Source of the DNA: an uncultured Aquimarina sp.
GTDB taxonomy: Bacteria > Bacteroidota > Bacteroidia > Flavobacteriales > Flavobacteriaceae
DNA length: 64,000 bases
Assembly: GCA_947498775.1 (NCBI GenBank)
Contig: CANMLL010000001.1
Span: 124,001 to 188,000, forward strand
Direction: 5' to 3'
Shown: positions 9,417 through 17,156 of the stretch, in pieces
Numbering within the stretch: the stretch's first letter is position 1
Layout: every line of letters begins with the position of its first letter
Translations under genes and position numbers: made by a program
Notes under the pieces: model-generated
Database searches by the model: none
The model's input: the letters and a program-made list of their open reading frames with translations, nothing else
What the model was told of the DNA's origin: nothing

Positions 9417-10808
9417 TTAAATTCCTGTTTCGTTTGTGGACATAAATTCTTTTTCCCGGATATTACCTTCCTCTATATTTGGTGTGATAATTAGACGGAC
9501 TTTATTTTCGTACTTAAAATAATTAAGGCTCCAACTTAAAAAGGTAGTTAATCGGTTTCTTAAACTATTTAGGGCATACAAATGCACACCTACCCATATA
9601 AACCAAGCAGGAAAACCTGACAAGTGGATGTTTTTGGGAAGGTCGGCAACGGCTTTATTTTTACCAATGGTAGCTAGGCTGCCTTTATCTTTATACTGAA
9701 AACGGCCGTATCTAAAAATTTTTTCTTCCAAGGTTTTTGTCTCTGTATCCTTGGTTATTTTTTCTAACATTTTTGCCAGATACGCTCCTTGTTGAATAGC
9801 TGTTTGCGCAACCCCCGGAAGTCCTTTTTCATAGCGTTCGTCCTGAAACCAGGCAACGTCTCCAATAGCAAATATGTTGGTATAGCCGTTAATCAGACAA
9901 TGCCCGTCAACTTTGTACAGGTTGTGGGCAGTACTTTCCTCCTTAAGGCCTTCTATCAAAATTCCGGATACTCCTGCACCCCAGATTAACATTCCACAGG
10001 GTTCCCTATCATCATTATTTTTATAGCTAATAGTTTTTCCATCAAAATCGGATACCAACGTATGGAAGTGAATTTCCACTCCCATTTTTTTCAGTGTCTT
10101 CAAAGCATTATCACTGGCTTTCTCAGTCATTGATTTTAATAGCCTTTCGTTGCCTTCAACAATTTTGATTTTCATCATTTTAAAATTAAGGTCCTTATAA
10201 TCCTTTGGCAAAATGCATCGGCGTAATTCTGCTATTGCACCGGCAACTTCCACACCAGTAGGGCCGCCACCAACGATTACAAAACTCATGAACCGTTTTT
10301 TTTCTTCTTCGGAAGTACTAAATGTGGCTTTCTCCAGATTTTGTAGTACCCTACTCCTTATGGCCACCGCTTGCGGCAACGTTTTAAGGGGGAAGGCATA
10401 TTTTTCAATATTTCGATTCCCAAAAAAATTGGGTTTGGAACCTGTGGCGATTACGAGGTAGTCATAATATAAGTTCCCCAGTTGGGTCTTTACCTCTTGA
10501 GCATCAGCATCGATTTGTAGTACTTTTATCGAACGAAAGAATACATCGGAACGTTTATGGAACATACCCCGGGTAGCATCTGCGATGGAAGGGGCTTCCA
10601 AGGCGCACGTTGCTACTTGGTAAAGCAAGGGCACGAACGTATGATAGTTGTGCTTATCAAAAAGTACAATCTGAAATTTATCCTTTGGAAGTTTTTTAAT
10701 TAGGTTAATGCCACCAAAGCCACCACCGATGACTACAATACGCTTTGTATTCGAAGTCACTTCTGGTATGTTAAGCCCATAGTCTTTGTATAATTCCTGG
10801 TTGTCCAT
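9417..10808 (-). CDS. Type II NADH dehydrogenase-like flavoprotein (NDH-2)
   Basis: 463 residues. The FAD-binding Rossmann motif is near residues 24-37 (VVIGGGFGGINLIKKL), and the NAD(P)H-binding motif GGGPTGVEVAG lies near residue 180. The early CALEAPSIADATRGMF segment and the amphipathic C-terminus (LTTFLSWSLNYFKY) are typical of non-proton-pumping NADH:quinone oxidoreductases bound to the inner membrane face. It sits 17 bases after an SDR gene and 16 before the MFS gene. It may recycle NADH or reduce quinones in this detoxification cluster; a dedicated role is inference. Confidence 0.88.
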   Translation of the reverse strand: MDNQELYKDYGLNIPEVTSNTKRIVVIGGGFGGINLIKKLPKDKFQIVLFDKHNYHTFVPLLYQVATCALEAPSIADATRGMFHKRSDVFFRSIKVLQIDADAQEVKTQLGNLYYDYLVIATGSKPNFFGNRNIEKYAFPLKTLPQAVAIRSRVLQNLEKATFSTSEEEKKRFMSFVIVGGGPTGVEVAGAIAELRRCILPKDYKDLNFKMMKIKIVEGNERLLKSMTEKASDNALKTLKKMGVEIHFHTLVSDFDGKTISYKNNDDREPCGMLIWGAGVSGILIEGLKEESTAHNLYKVDGHCLINGYTNIFAIGDVAWFQDERYEKGLPGVAQTAIQQGAYLAKMLEKITKDTETKTLEEKIFRYGRFQYKDKGSLATIGKNKAVADLPKNIHLSGFPAWFIWVGVHLYALNSLRNRLTTFLSWSLNYFKYENKVRLIITPNIEEGNIREKEFMSTNETGI

Positions 10809-10825
10809 GTTTCTTTATTTGATGA

Positions 10826-11551
10826 TTATACTGGAAATTTTCTAGGGATTGCCAATATGCGCTCTACTCGCATGTGGTCGGGTTGTTCTAAAATAAACTT
10901 GGCACATCGTGCAATATCTTCCGGTTGTAAGGCGCCACCAGAATACACATAATCCCTTTTGTCAGTATCCCAATCATTGTATAATCCAGTATCTACCGTT
11001 CCCGCCTCAATGACAGCAATACCGATATTTTTATCCCCGTAACGTGCCAATTCCATCCTGATGCTATCTGTAAAAGCCTCTACAGCAAACTTGCTACCGC
11101 TATAGGCGGCAAAAGATGCGGATGGTTTAACACCCGCAAAACTTGACATGTTCAATACAAAACCACTGCCCGTTTTGTAAAAGTGTTTTAGGGCTGCATA
11201 GGATAGACGCACCACTGCTTGAAAATTGATTTGAATCATTAAGTCCAACTTGTCGACATCAGCATTTTCAATATCGGTTTCTATCATGATTCCGGCGTTA
11301 TTGAAAACCATGTCCAATTGTCCAAAGCTTTCTATAGCTTTATCTATCAACTGTTTTGTGGTTTCCTTTTTTGTGATATCCCCAGGATGTATTACCGCTT
11401 TCTCTAGTGAGTCTGCCAATTTTTGCAGTTTCGTTTCGTCCAAATCTGTTAAAACGAGTTTTACACCCGCTTCGTTTAGTAGTTTGGCCGTGGCCGAACC
11501 TATTCCACCCGCTGCACCAGTGATAATCATTACTTTGTCTTTGAGTTTCAT
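10826..11551 (-). CDS. Short-chain dehydrogenase/reductase (SDR)
   Basis: 241-residue classical SDR: TGAAGGIGSATAK cofactor motif at the N-terminus, NNAG in the middle, and the Ser...YSGSK catalytic set (NMSSFAGVKPSASFAAYSGSKF). D36 after the second beta-strand (LVLTDLDE) hints at NAD(H) rather than NADPH. It is a close paralogue of the SDR at 11760-12491; both share the unusual C-terminal GALxPEDIAR...ILEQP and end on a short proline-containing tail. Substrate unknown; alcohol/aldehyde or ketone interconversion is the family role. Confidence 0.92.
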   Translation of the reverse strand: MKLKDKVMIITGAAGGIGSATAKLLNEAGVKLVLTDLDETKLQKLADSLEKAVIHPGDITKKETTKQLIDKAIESFGQLDMVFNNAGIMIETDIENADVDKLDLMIQINFQAVVRLSYAALKHFYKTGSGFVLNMSSFAGVKPSASFAAYSGSKFAVEAFTDSIRMELARYGDKNIGIAVIEAGTVDTGLYNDWDTDKRDYVYSGGALQPEDIARCAKFILEQPDHMRVERILAIPRKFPV

Positions 11552-11759
11552 ATTATTTTAAATCTGGCTACAATAGTTAAATTTTTCATCGATACGATAT
11601 TCTTAAAAGGCATTAGTTTGGCATTGCTAAACTGAGTTGATTGATGCCAAAGCGTTCTTCATCTTTTAAGTATTTCCGCCAACTCTTGATAATTAAGTAT
11701 CAATACCCGTTTTGCACTTTAATTAAACAACGGGTTGATTAAAATCTTTTTATTGATTA
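11552..11759. other. 208-bp intergenic region between the paralogous SDR genes
   Basis: No gene is seen. It holds two plus-strand TTAAGTATY words (about 11677 and 11704) that resemble the AAAAGTATC half-site described elsewhere, but 27 bases apart rather than 21, so I do not call an operator. The two SDR genes may be separately transcribed. Confidence 0.3.
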
Positions 11760-12491
11760 TTATATTGGGCTTGCCAATGGAAAAACACTGATACGTGGTA
11801 TTGTCACCTGCTCGGGTTGTTCCAATATGAACAGGACTGTTCTGGCAATATCTTCAGGGTCTAGCGCTCCACCACTATGTACATAGTTCCGTTTTTTTTC
11901 ATCCCAACTATCGAACAGTCCTGTGTTTACCGTGCCTGGCGCAATACAACTAACACCAATGGTGGCACCATTTGCATTTTTTTCACTAACATCTTGTCTT
12001 ATGCCATCTGTAAAAGCTTCCACTGCAAACTTGGTTCCGCTATAAGCTCCCATAGTTGCAGCTGTTTTGGTACCGGCAATACTTGAAGTATTAAGAAGAA
12101 AACCGCTGTTTTGAGTAACAAAATGCTTCATAGCCGTATATCCCATACGCACCAAAGCCTCGAAGTTTACGCGAATCATAAGGCACATCTTTTCTATATT
12201 GGCTTCTTCTATAGAGGATACTTCCATTAGGCCTGCATTGTTAAACAGGATATCTAACCGCTCATACGTATCTAATGCCAGATTTATGAGCTTTTCAGGC
12301 AAGTGCGGGTCGGTTATGTCTCCTGCCATAATAACCGCATTGTCAAGTTCATCGGCGAGCTTCTTAAGTTTTTCTTCAGAGCGCCCTGTCAGTACTAGTT
12401 TTACTCCCTTTTCGCTAAGAAGTCTTGCTGTAGCTGCACCAATTCCACCGGTAGCTCCTGTAATAATTGCCACTTTATTTATTAATTTCAT
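11760..12491 (-). CDS. Short-chain dehydrogenase/reductase (SDR)
   Basis: 243 residues. Cofactor motif TGATGGIGAATAR, then NNAG, and catalytic Ser with YSGTK (NTSSIAGTKTAATMGAYSGTKF). LVLTGRSEEK after the second strand fits NADP(H). It is clearly related to the SDR next door, probably by tandem duplication. It follows the aldehyde dehydrogenase gene by 34 bases and should be co-transcribed with it, so the pair may handle an alcohol-aldehyde-acid series; this is inference. Confidence 0.92.
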   Translation of the reverse strand: MKLINKVAIITGATGGIGAATARLLSEKGVKLVLTGRSEEKLKKLADELDNAVIMAGDITDPHLPEKLINLALDTYERLDILFNNAGLMEVSSIEEANIEKMCLMIRVNFEALVRMGYTAMKHFVTQNSGFLLNTSSIAGTKTAATMGAYSGTKFAVEAFTDGIRQDVSEKNANGATIGVSCIAPGTVNTGLFDSWDEKKRNYVHSGGALDPEDIARTVLFILEQPEQVTIPRISVFPLASPI

Positions 12492-12525
12492 AATTGTTAT
12501 TTAAATGATTTTTTACAGACGCTTT

Positions 12526-14019
12526 TTACTTTCCTAGACCTACCCATATACTCTTTGTTTGTGTATAGGCCTCAAAGGCTTCCTTGCCTTGTTCTCTTCC
12601 GTAACCGGACATTTTGTAACCACCGAATGGCATATTAGGGTCGTATTCGTGCCAAGTATTTAGCCAGATTGTTCCTGCTTTTATAAGGTTAGCGGCTCTT
12701 ATAGCTTTGGCCGTATCTCTGGTCTGAACTCCAGCGGCCAATCCAAAAGGTGTATCGTTTGCGATTTTAATAGCCTCATCGAAATCTTTGAATGGAATCA
12801 CTGGAACTACTGGGCCAAAAATTTCTTCTCTCACGAAACGCATCTGATTATTTGCGTTAGCAAAAATCGTAGGCGTCACATAGTATCCTTTGCCATTGAC
12901 TGGTGCGGGCTCACCACCATAAACTAAATCAGCTTTATCTTGATTTTTAGCGATGTCTATATACTTTAGGACTTTTTCAAACTCTGCTTTTCCGGCCATC
13001 GGGCCTAAATCAGAAGTCTCATCCATAGGGTCACCAACCTTCATTTTGCTTGTTGCTTCTACTAATTTTTCCAGAAATTTATCGTAAACCGATTCTTGAA
13101 CCAGAATTCTTGCACCTGCTACACACACCTCGCCTTTGTTCCAGAAAATTCCCATAGCGGCAATACGGGCGGCCTCATCCAAATCAGCATCTTCAAATAT
13201 GATATTAGGAGATTTACCACCGAGTTCCATCGTTAAATGTTTCATTGTATCTGCTGCATCTTTTGCAATACGGATTCCTGTCTCGGTACTACCTGTTATT
13301 GCTATTTTGTTGACGTCAGGGTGTTTCACAAAAGTTCCACCTACTGGACCTCCAGGCCCTGTCACCAAATTATATGCCCCATTAGGCACACCTGCTTCTT
13401 GCATAATCTTTGCAAGCGTAATTGCACTTAAAGGGGTTAATGAAGCTGGCTTATGAATAAAACAGTTACCGGCTGCCAAGGCGGGTGCTATTTTACTTAC
13501 TGATAGGATTAATGGGAAATTATAGGGGGAAATTCCTGTAACGATTCCCAAGGGTTCCTGTCTGGTATAACCCAACAAATTTTCACCCAGCACTCCTTCT
13601 GGCTCTTTAACCGAGCCGTCAATTTTAGTAGTCCAACCCGCATAGTAACGAAACATATTTGCGATGTGTGGAACATCAACATGGGTAACATCTCTTTTGA
13701 GCTTCCCGGCATCCATACTTTCCCGCATAATAAGCTCATCGGCATGTTCGTCTATCTTATCCGCTATTCGCAGTAAAACTTTACTACGTTCTTTTCCGCC
13801 CATTTTTCCCCAAGGACCATTATCAAATGCCTCTCTTGCAGCTGTGACTGCTGCGTTTGCATCTTCTTCGGTACCTTTTGCCACGCTTGTAATTACTTCT
13901 TCGTTAGCAGGATTTATTGTTTCGAACGTTTCACCTGAGCTGCTTTCTCTCCATTCGCCGTTAATAAAGATTTTTCCTGTTTCGATTTTTATATCTGGAT
14001 TTTCAATTGTTTCTGACAT
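12526..14019 (-). CDS. NAD(P)+-dependent aldehyde dehydrogenase
   Basis: 497 residues, the normal length for the ALDH superfamily. The catalytic cysteine is C299 (KGEVCVAGAR), the general-base glutamate is E265 (MELGGKS), the oxyanion asparagine is N167 (SPYNFPL) and the cofactor lysine is K190 (HKPAS). The N-terminal IFINGEW and the C-terminal FGGYKMSGYGREQG match betaine/phenylacetaldehyde-type ALDHs. It oxidises aldehydes to carboxylic acids in the cytoplasm; the natural aldehyde is unknown. Its neighbours are F420-reductase-like genes upstream (126 bases away) and two SDRs downstream. Confidence 0.94.
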   Translation of the reverse strand: MSETIENPDIKIETGKIFINGEWRESSSGETFETINPANEEVITSVAKGTEEDANAAVTAAREAFDNGPWGKMGGKERSKVLLRIADKIDEHADELIMRESMDAGKLKRDVTHVDVPHIANMFRYYAGWTTKIDGSVKEPEGVLGENLLGYTRQEPLGIVTGISPYNFPLILSVSKIAPALAAGNCFIHKPASLTPLSAITLAKIMQEAGVPNGAYNLVTGPGGPVGGTFVKHPDVNKIAITGSTETGIRIAKDAADTMKHLTMELGGKSPNIIFEDADLDEAARIAAMGIFWNKGEVCVAGARILVQESVYDKFLEKLVEATSKMKVGDPMDETSDLGPMAGKAEFEKVLKYIDIAKNQDKADLVYGGEPAPVNGKGYYVTPTIFANANNQMRFVREEIFGPVVPVIPFKDFDEAIKIANDTPFGLAAGVQTRDTAKAIRAANLIKAGTIWLNTWHEYDPNMPFGGYKMSGYGREQGKEAFEAYTQTKSIWVGLGK

Positions 14020-14145
14020 TTTATTTTTATTTATAAGGTTATACTTAAATAATTATATTCGTTTAATTTCTTTCTTGATATAAAGTTTCTACTTCTCAGT
14101 TTTCATGATATTTTAGCTTTAGTTGAGTGATGATTTGTTTTAAAA

Positions 14146-14781
14146 TCAATCACTTTTAATATGATTCTTTGCTTCTGATGCAGTCAAAATGCTTCCTGAA
14201 TATTCTCCCATAAGTTCTATAGGTATGGAATCTTTCAGCTTTCCGAAATAAACAGGTGCAAATCCTGCATCAGTAATCAGCTGCGAAGTTGTTTCTTGAG
14301 CTTTTTTTTCTGTTGCAGTAAATAGAACAGCTACATTGGGCTCTTCATGACTGCGCTTTTCTATGATGCTCGCAGAAAAACTGCTAAAAGCTTTTGCTAT
14401 GAGCGCCTTTGGTAATTTCTTGTTTAGGACTTCAGCCCCCGAAATATCATCTGGAATCACTCTGGATAGTTTTCCATTGGCATATTCATATGGGTTTGTA
14501 GCATCGATGACAACTTTCCCCTCAAGCGTGCCCATGTTTTCCAAAGCTTCGTCTAATGTCCAGTAGTTAATGGCCAAGAGAACAACATCTGCAAATGCAA
14601 CAGCTTCGGCTACTGTGCCGGCTTTTGAGATGCCTTTTGTTTCGTTAATTAAGTTTTTCAATTTTTCTGGATTTCTTGAGCTGTAAAAGATTTCGTGTCC
14701 TGCAGCTGCCCAGTTCTTGCCAAGATTTCCTCCTATGGCTCCTGAACCAATGATTCCTATTTTCATTTTTTTGGGTTTCAT
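14146..14781 (-). CDS. F420-reductase-like NAD(P)-binding protein
   Basis: Rossmann protein of the NADPH-dependent F420 reductase-like family (about 211 residues from the chosen start). The N-terminus has GIIGSGAIGGNLGKNWAAAG followed by SSRNPEKL, where Ser-Arg is the usual NADP 2'-phosphate clamp. I start it at 14781, where the ATG overlaps the upstream stop (ATGA). LLAINYWTLDEAL and DATNPYEYANG are shared with the homologue at 33414. Flavobacteria are not known to make F420, so the true substrate is probably something else (ketone, imine, quinone or another nucleotide). Confidence 0.82.
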   Translation of the reverse strand: MKPKKMKIGIIGSGAIGGNLGKNWAAAGHEIFYSSRNPEKLKNLINETKGISKAGTVAEAVAFADVVLLAINYWTLDEALENMGTLEGKVVIDATNPYEYANGKLSRVIPDDISGAEVLNKKLPKALIAKAFSSFSASIIEKRSHEEPNVAVLFTATEKKAQETTSQLITDAGFAPVYFGKLKDSIPIELMGEYSGSILTASEAKNHIKSD

Positions 14782-15437
14782 AGGTTTATGGTATCCTTTA
14801 ACTCTTTCAATCTTTTTTCTATGGTATCGATAGACCACTCTTCTCCATAGAGCGATGTACTTCCCCGTGGTGGTTCAATAAACCGTGCCATTTCAGAATC
14901 TCCTACATCGTAAGGCACAAAACCGCTTTCCTTAATAAGGTCTGCTACGATAGTTTTGGCTTCTTCGGTATTCCCCGAATAGGGCATTATAACCCCTTTC
15001 TTTGGGGAATCACTACCTACCTGCCATTGAAAACCAGCGGTCAACGTATTGTAGGCCTTTACTAATCCTTTTGATTTGATTCGTTGGGTATTATAAGAGG
15101 TTGCCGTCTGATGATTGGGCAACTGGATCAATCCATTTTTTCCGGTATCCTCATTGAAGCCATATTGATTGGTAGCGTCAATGACTATTTTTTCTGAAAT
15201 AAATGGGTTTATTTCAGAAAGTACTTCGTCTATGCCATCCCAAGGGATCGCCAGTAAAATAACCTCTCCGAATGTAGCAGCCTCCTTGATCGAGCCTATT
15301 TGAACGTTCTCTCCCATATCTCTATCAAGAAGAGATGCAGGATGTCGCGATCCATACAATATCTGATGACCTGCTTTATCCCATAGTCTTCCTTCTGTGC
15401 TGCCTATATTACCTGTTCCTATGATTCCAATTTTCAT
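14778..15437 (-). CDS. F420-reductase-like NAD(P)-binding protein
   Basis: 219 residues with N-terminal GIIGTGNIGSTEGRLWDKAG and the GSRHP clamp. It keeps the family's DATNQYGFN segment after the Rossmann half and continues with KAYNTLTAGFQW. It overlaps the downstream paralogue by 4 bases and follows the metallo-hydrolase gene by 16 bases, so it is firmly within the operon. It is more diverged than the other copies in the window. No enzyme activity can be assigned beyond NAD(P)H-dependent redox chemistry. Confidence 0.82.
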   Translation of the reverse strand: MKIGIIGTGNIGSTEGRLWDKAGHQILYGSRHPASLLDRDMGENVQIGSIKEAATFGEVILLAIPWDGIDEVLSEINPFISEKIVIDATNQYGFNEDTGKNGLIQLPNHQTATSYNTQRIKSKGLVKAYNTLTAGFQWQVGSDSPKKGVIMPYSGNTEEAKTIVADLIKESGFVPYDVGDSEMARFIEPPRGSTSLYGEEWSIDTIEKRLKELKDTINL

Positions 15438-15453
15438 TTGCTAAGTATTGTTT

Positions 15454-16425
15454 TTAATTATTTTCCAAAGCAAGCTCTTCTGCCACAGCCTTAATATTGA
15501 GTTTCATCATATCCGGAATTGGGGCTACCGGGATTTGATTGGGATGCAGTTCCTCAAAGGCACTCTCGATATTTGCAACTTGCATATCCGACAGTTTCTT
15601 TCCGTTTTTCATCTCTTTCTCAACAAGCGTTCTCAAATCGATAAGCCACTCTTTTTGTTCCTCTACCAACCTTCTTAAATCAGCAGGGTCACCGTGACCA
15701 GGATAGGTTATTGGATTTTCTTTCCCATAGTCGGCCCATACTTTATCTAACTGTTGTAGCCAAGGGGCAGTCCTCTTTTCAAGAACGAAACCGAGACGGT
15801 TGTTATCCATTAAATCGCCTACGAAAAGTGCATTGAGTTCTTTGGAATAAAACACATTTATATCTATGGCCTCACCAGGACCAAGTTCATCGACCACTAA
15901 GTCGATATCACCAAAAGTGACGGTCTCACCATCTTCAATCAGTCTGGTTGGTAGTGCCAATTCAGTAGGATATTCGTCTCCATTCACCTTTCTGGCAAAA
16001 TAGAATTCCCCCTCACTATCGGTAACCATTTCTTCTTTGGTCGCTTTGGTTCCTAGGACGGGGGTTCCGGGGAATGCTTCAAGAATTGTAGGCAATCCTC
16101 CGACATGGTCGGGATGTGGGTGGGTTATCAATACGGCGTACAACAGCTTTCCTTTTGATTTCAGTTTCTCCACGACTTGTTTTCCTGCACTTTTTGTACG
16201 TTGTGCGTCAATTAAAACGATGCCATTCTCATCCTCTATCATGATACTTTCTACCTGTCCTACACCAGGAATGTTGAATCTGTCGATTTTAAGTGCTAAA
16301 TCGACTCTTTTTTCAGCCGTTGACTCTTTTTTCTGTTTTTGGTTACAGCTTGAAAAGCCTAATGAAATAACCACGAGCGCGCTGAGGATTAAGGGTCTAT
16401 GTCTTTTTACAATTTTTCGTTTCAT
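15454..16425 (-). CDS. Metallo-beta-lactamase-fold hydrolase, predicted lipoprotein
   Basis: 323 residues. The export signal ends at Cys27 (GFSSC), so the protein is probably lipid-anchored outside the inner membrane. The zinc motif is complete at its core: THPHPDHVGG (H102, H104, D106, H107), D204 in FVGDLMDN and H244 in YPGHGDP. The usual central His is replaced by Glu in GPGEAIDINVFY, a variant seen in some families of this fold. It could hydrolyse a lactone, ester or thioester; no substrate is evident. A first zinc-loop aspartate precedes it in VLIDAQRTKSA. Confidence 0.85.
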   Translation of the reverse strand: MKRKIVKRHRPLILSALVVISLGFSSCNQKQKKESTAEKRVDLALKIDRFNIPGVGQVESIMIEDENGIVLIDAQRTKSAGKQVVEKLKSKGKLLYAVLITHPHPDHVGGLPTILEAFPGTPVLGTKATKEEMVTDSEGEFYFARKVNGDEYPTELALPTRLIEDGETVTFGDIDLVVDELGPGEAIDINVFYSKELNALFVGDLMDNNRLGFVLEKRTAPWLQQLDKVWADYGKENPITYPGHGDPADLRRLVEEQKEWLIDLRTLVEKEMKNGKKLSDMQVANIESAFEELHPNQIPVAPIPDMMKLNIKAVAEELALENN

Positions 16426-16647
16426 CTGTTAATTTTTATTGATTTTAATAGGTCATATGTAATTATTCACATCATTTCCAATTGTTTTTCAAAGGAGTTC
16501 ATGAATCTTCGATTTCACCAATAACCATCTCGGTAGGTATTAAGATTTATTATGGCTCATTTCATAATTTATCGATACTTGGTTTTATTTAATTTTTTCC
16601 GTTACAAAAACTCCCTTTGGCTTTTAATCCAATTGGGTTGGGATTTT

Positions 16648-16890
16648 TCATTTTCTAATCCATTTTCCTAAGAATTTATTAATCAAGGGAATCATTATAA
16701 AAACCATTGCGCTAACAATGGTAAGTGATGTTATCAACATAGATAGAGGCGAATTCATCTCAGGAAAAAATAGCCTCAACGTATTGGTGACTATAAGGAT
16801 AAGTGGATAAACGATGACCCATATCAGGATAAACATCTTCCTCTTTTTTGGGGGAATCGAGTCTGTACGATGATTCTTTTTTTTGTTCAT
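16648..16890 (-). CDS. Small two-helix membrane protein
   Basis: 80 residues from the ATG at 16890, chosen because AAGGG precedes it and the region upstream (to 16974) reads as non-signal text. A basic N-terminus is followed by two TM helices (FILIWVIVYPLILIVTN and SMLITSLTIVSAMVFIMIPL) and a basic end (KFLGKWIRK). The layout resembles the C-terminal membrane tail that some antibiotic-biosynthesis-monooxygenase (ABM) proteins carry, here as a separate gene; that similarity is from memory and moderate. It is the first gene after the 17029-17058 direct-repeat element. Confidence 0.6.
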   Translation of the reverse strand: MNKKKNHRTDSIPPKKRKMFILIWVIVYPLILIVTNTLRLFFPEMNSPLSMLITSLTIVSAMVFIMIPLINKFLGKWIRK

Positions 16891-17028
16891 TGCTAGCCCT
16901 TGAATTATTGGTATTGACTTTCCAAACAGATAACACGACCCATACATAATAAATGGTTCGGGGTCGTAGTTCATTACTATCTAAGGAAGCACCTTTGTAA
17001 ATTTGAAAAAATTCTTGAAGGTACGCTT

Positions 17029-17058
17029 GATACTTTTCTAAGGGTTTCAGATACTTTT
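17029..17058 (-). promoter_or_regulatory. 21-bp-period direct repeat, AraC-type operator candidate (site 1)
   Basis: Read toward the minus-strand gene cluster, AAAAGTATC occurs twice, with starts exactly 21 bases apart (N12 between). The sequence continues as CAAG and is preceded by a GACACTTTT arm that makes an imperfect palindrome with the distal copy. Matching elements lie at 41199-41228, 30566-30595 and 30771-30800. It stands about 140 bases before the start at 16890. Confidence 0.65.
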
Positions 17059-17156
17059 AAAAAAGTGTCGACCCTAAATTGCCTGAAGAGTGATGAAAAA
17101 AGATTATAAAGAGGCGGTGGTTATAAATGTCAGGATAAGAAGATATATTTGATTTA

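Noticed and set aside
11670..11715. Fifth direct-repeat operator upstream of an SDR
   Set aside because: Two TTAAGTATY words are 27 bases apart and in the wrong orientation for the minus-strand gene.
16426..16647. Search for a sigma-54 promoter before the metallo-hydrolase gene
   Set aside because: No TGGCAC-N5-TTGC pattern on either strand; I could not locate a convincing -24/-12 site in any intergenic region by eye.
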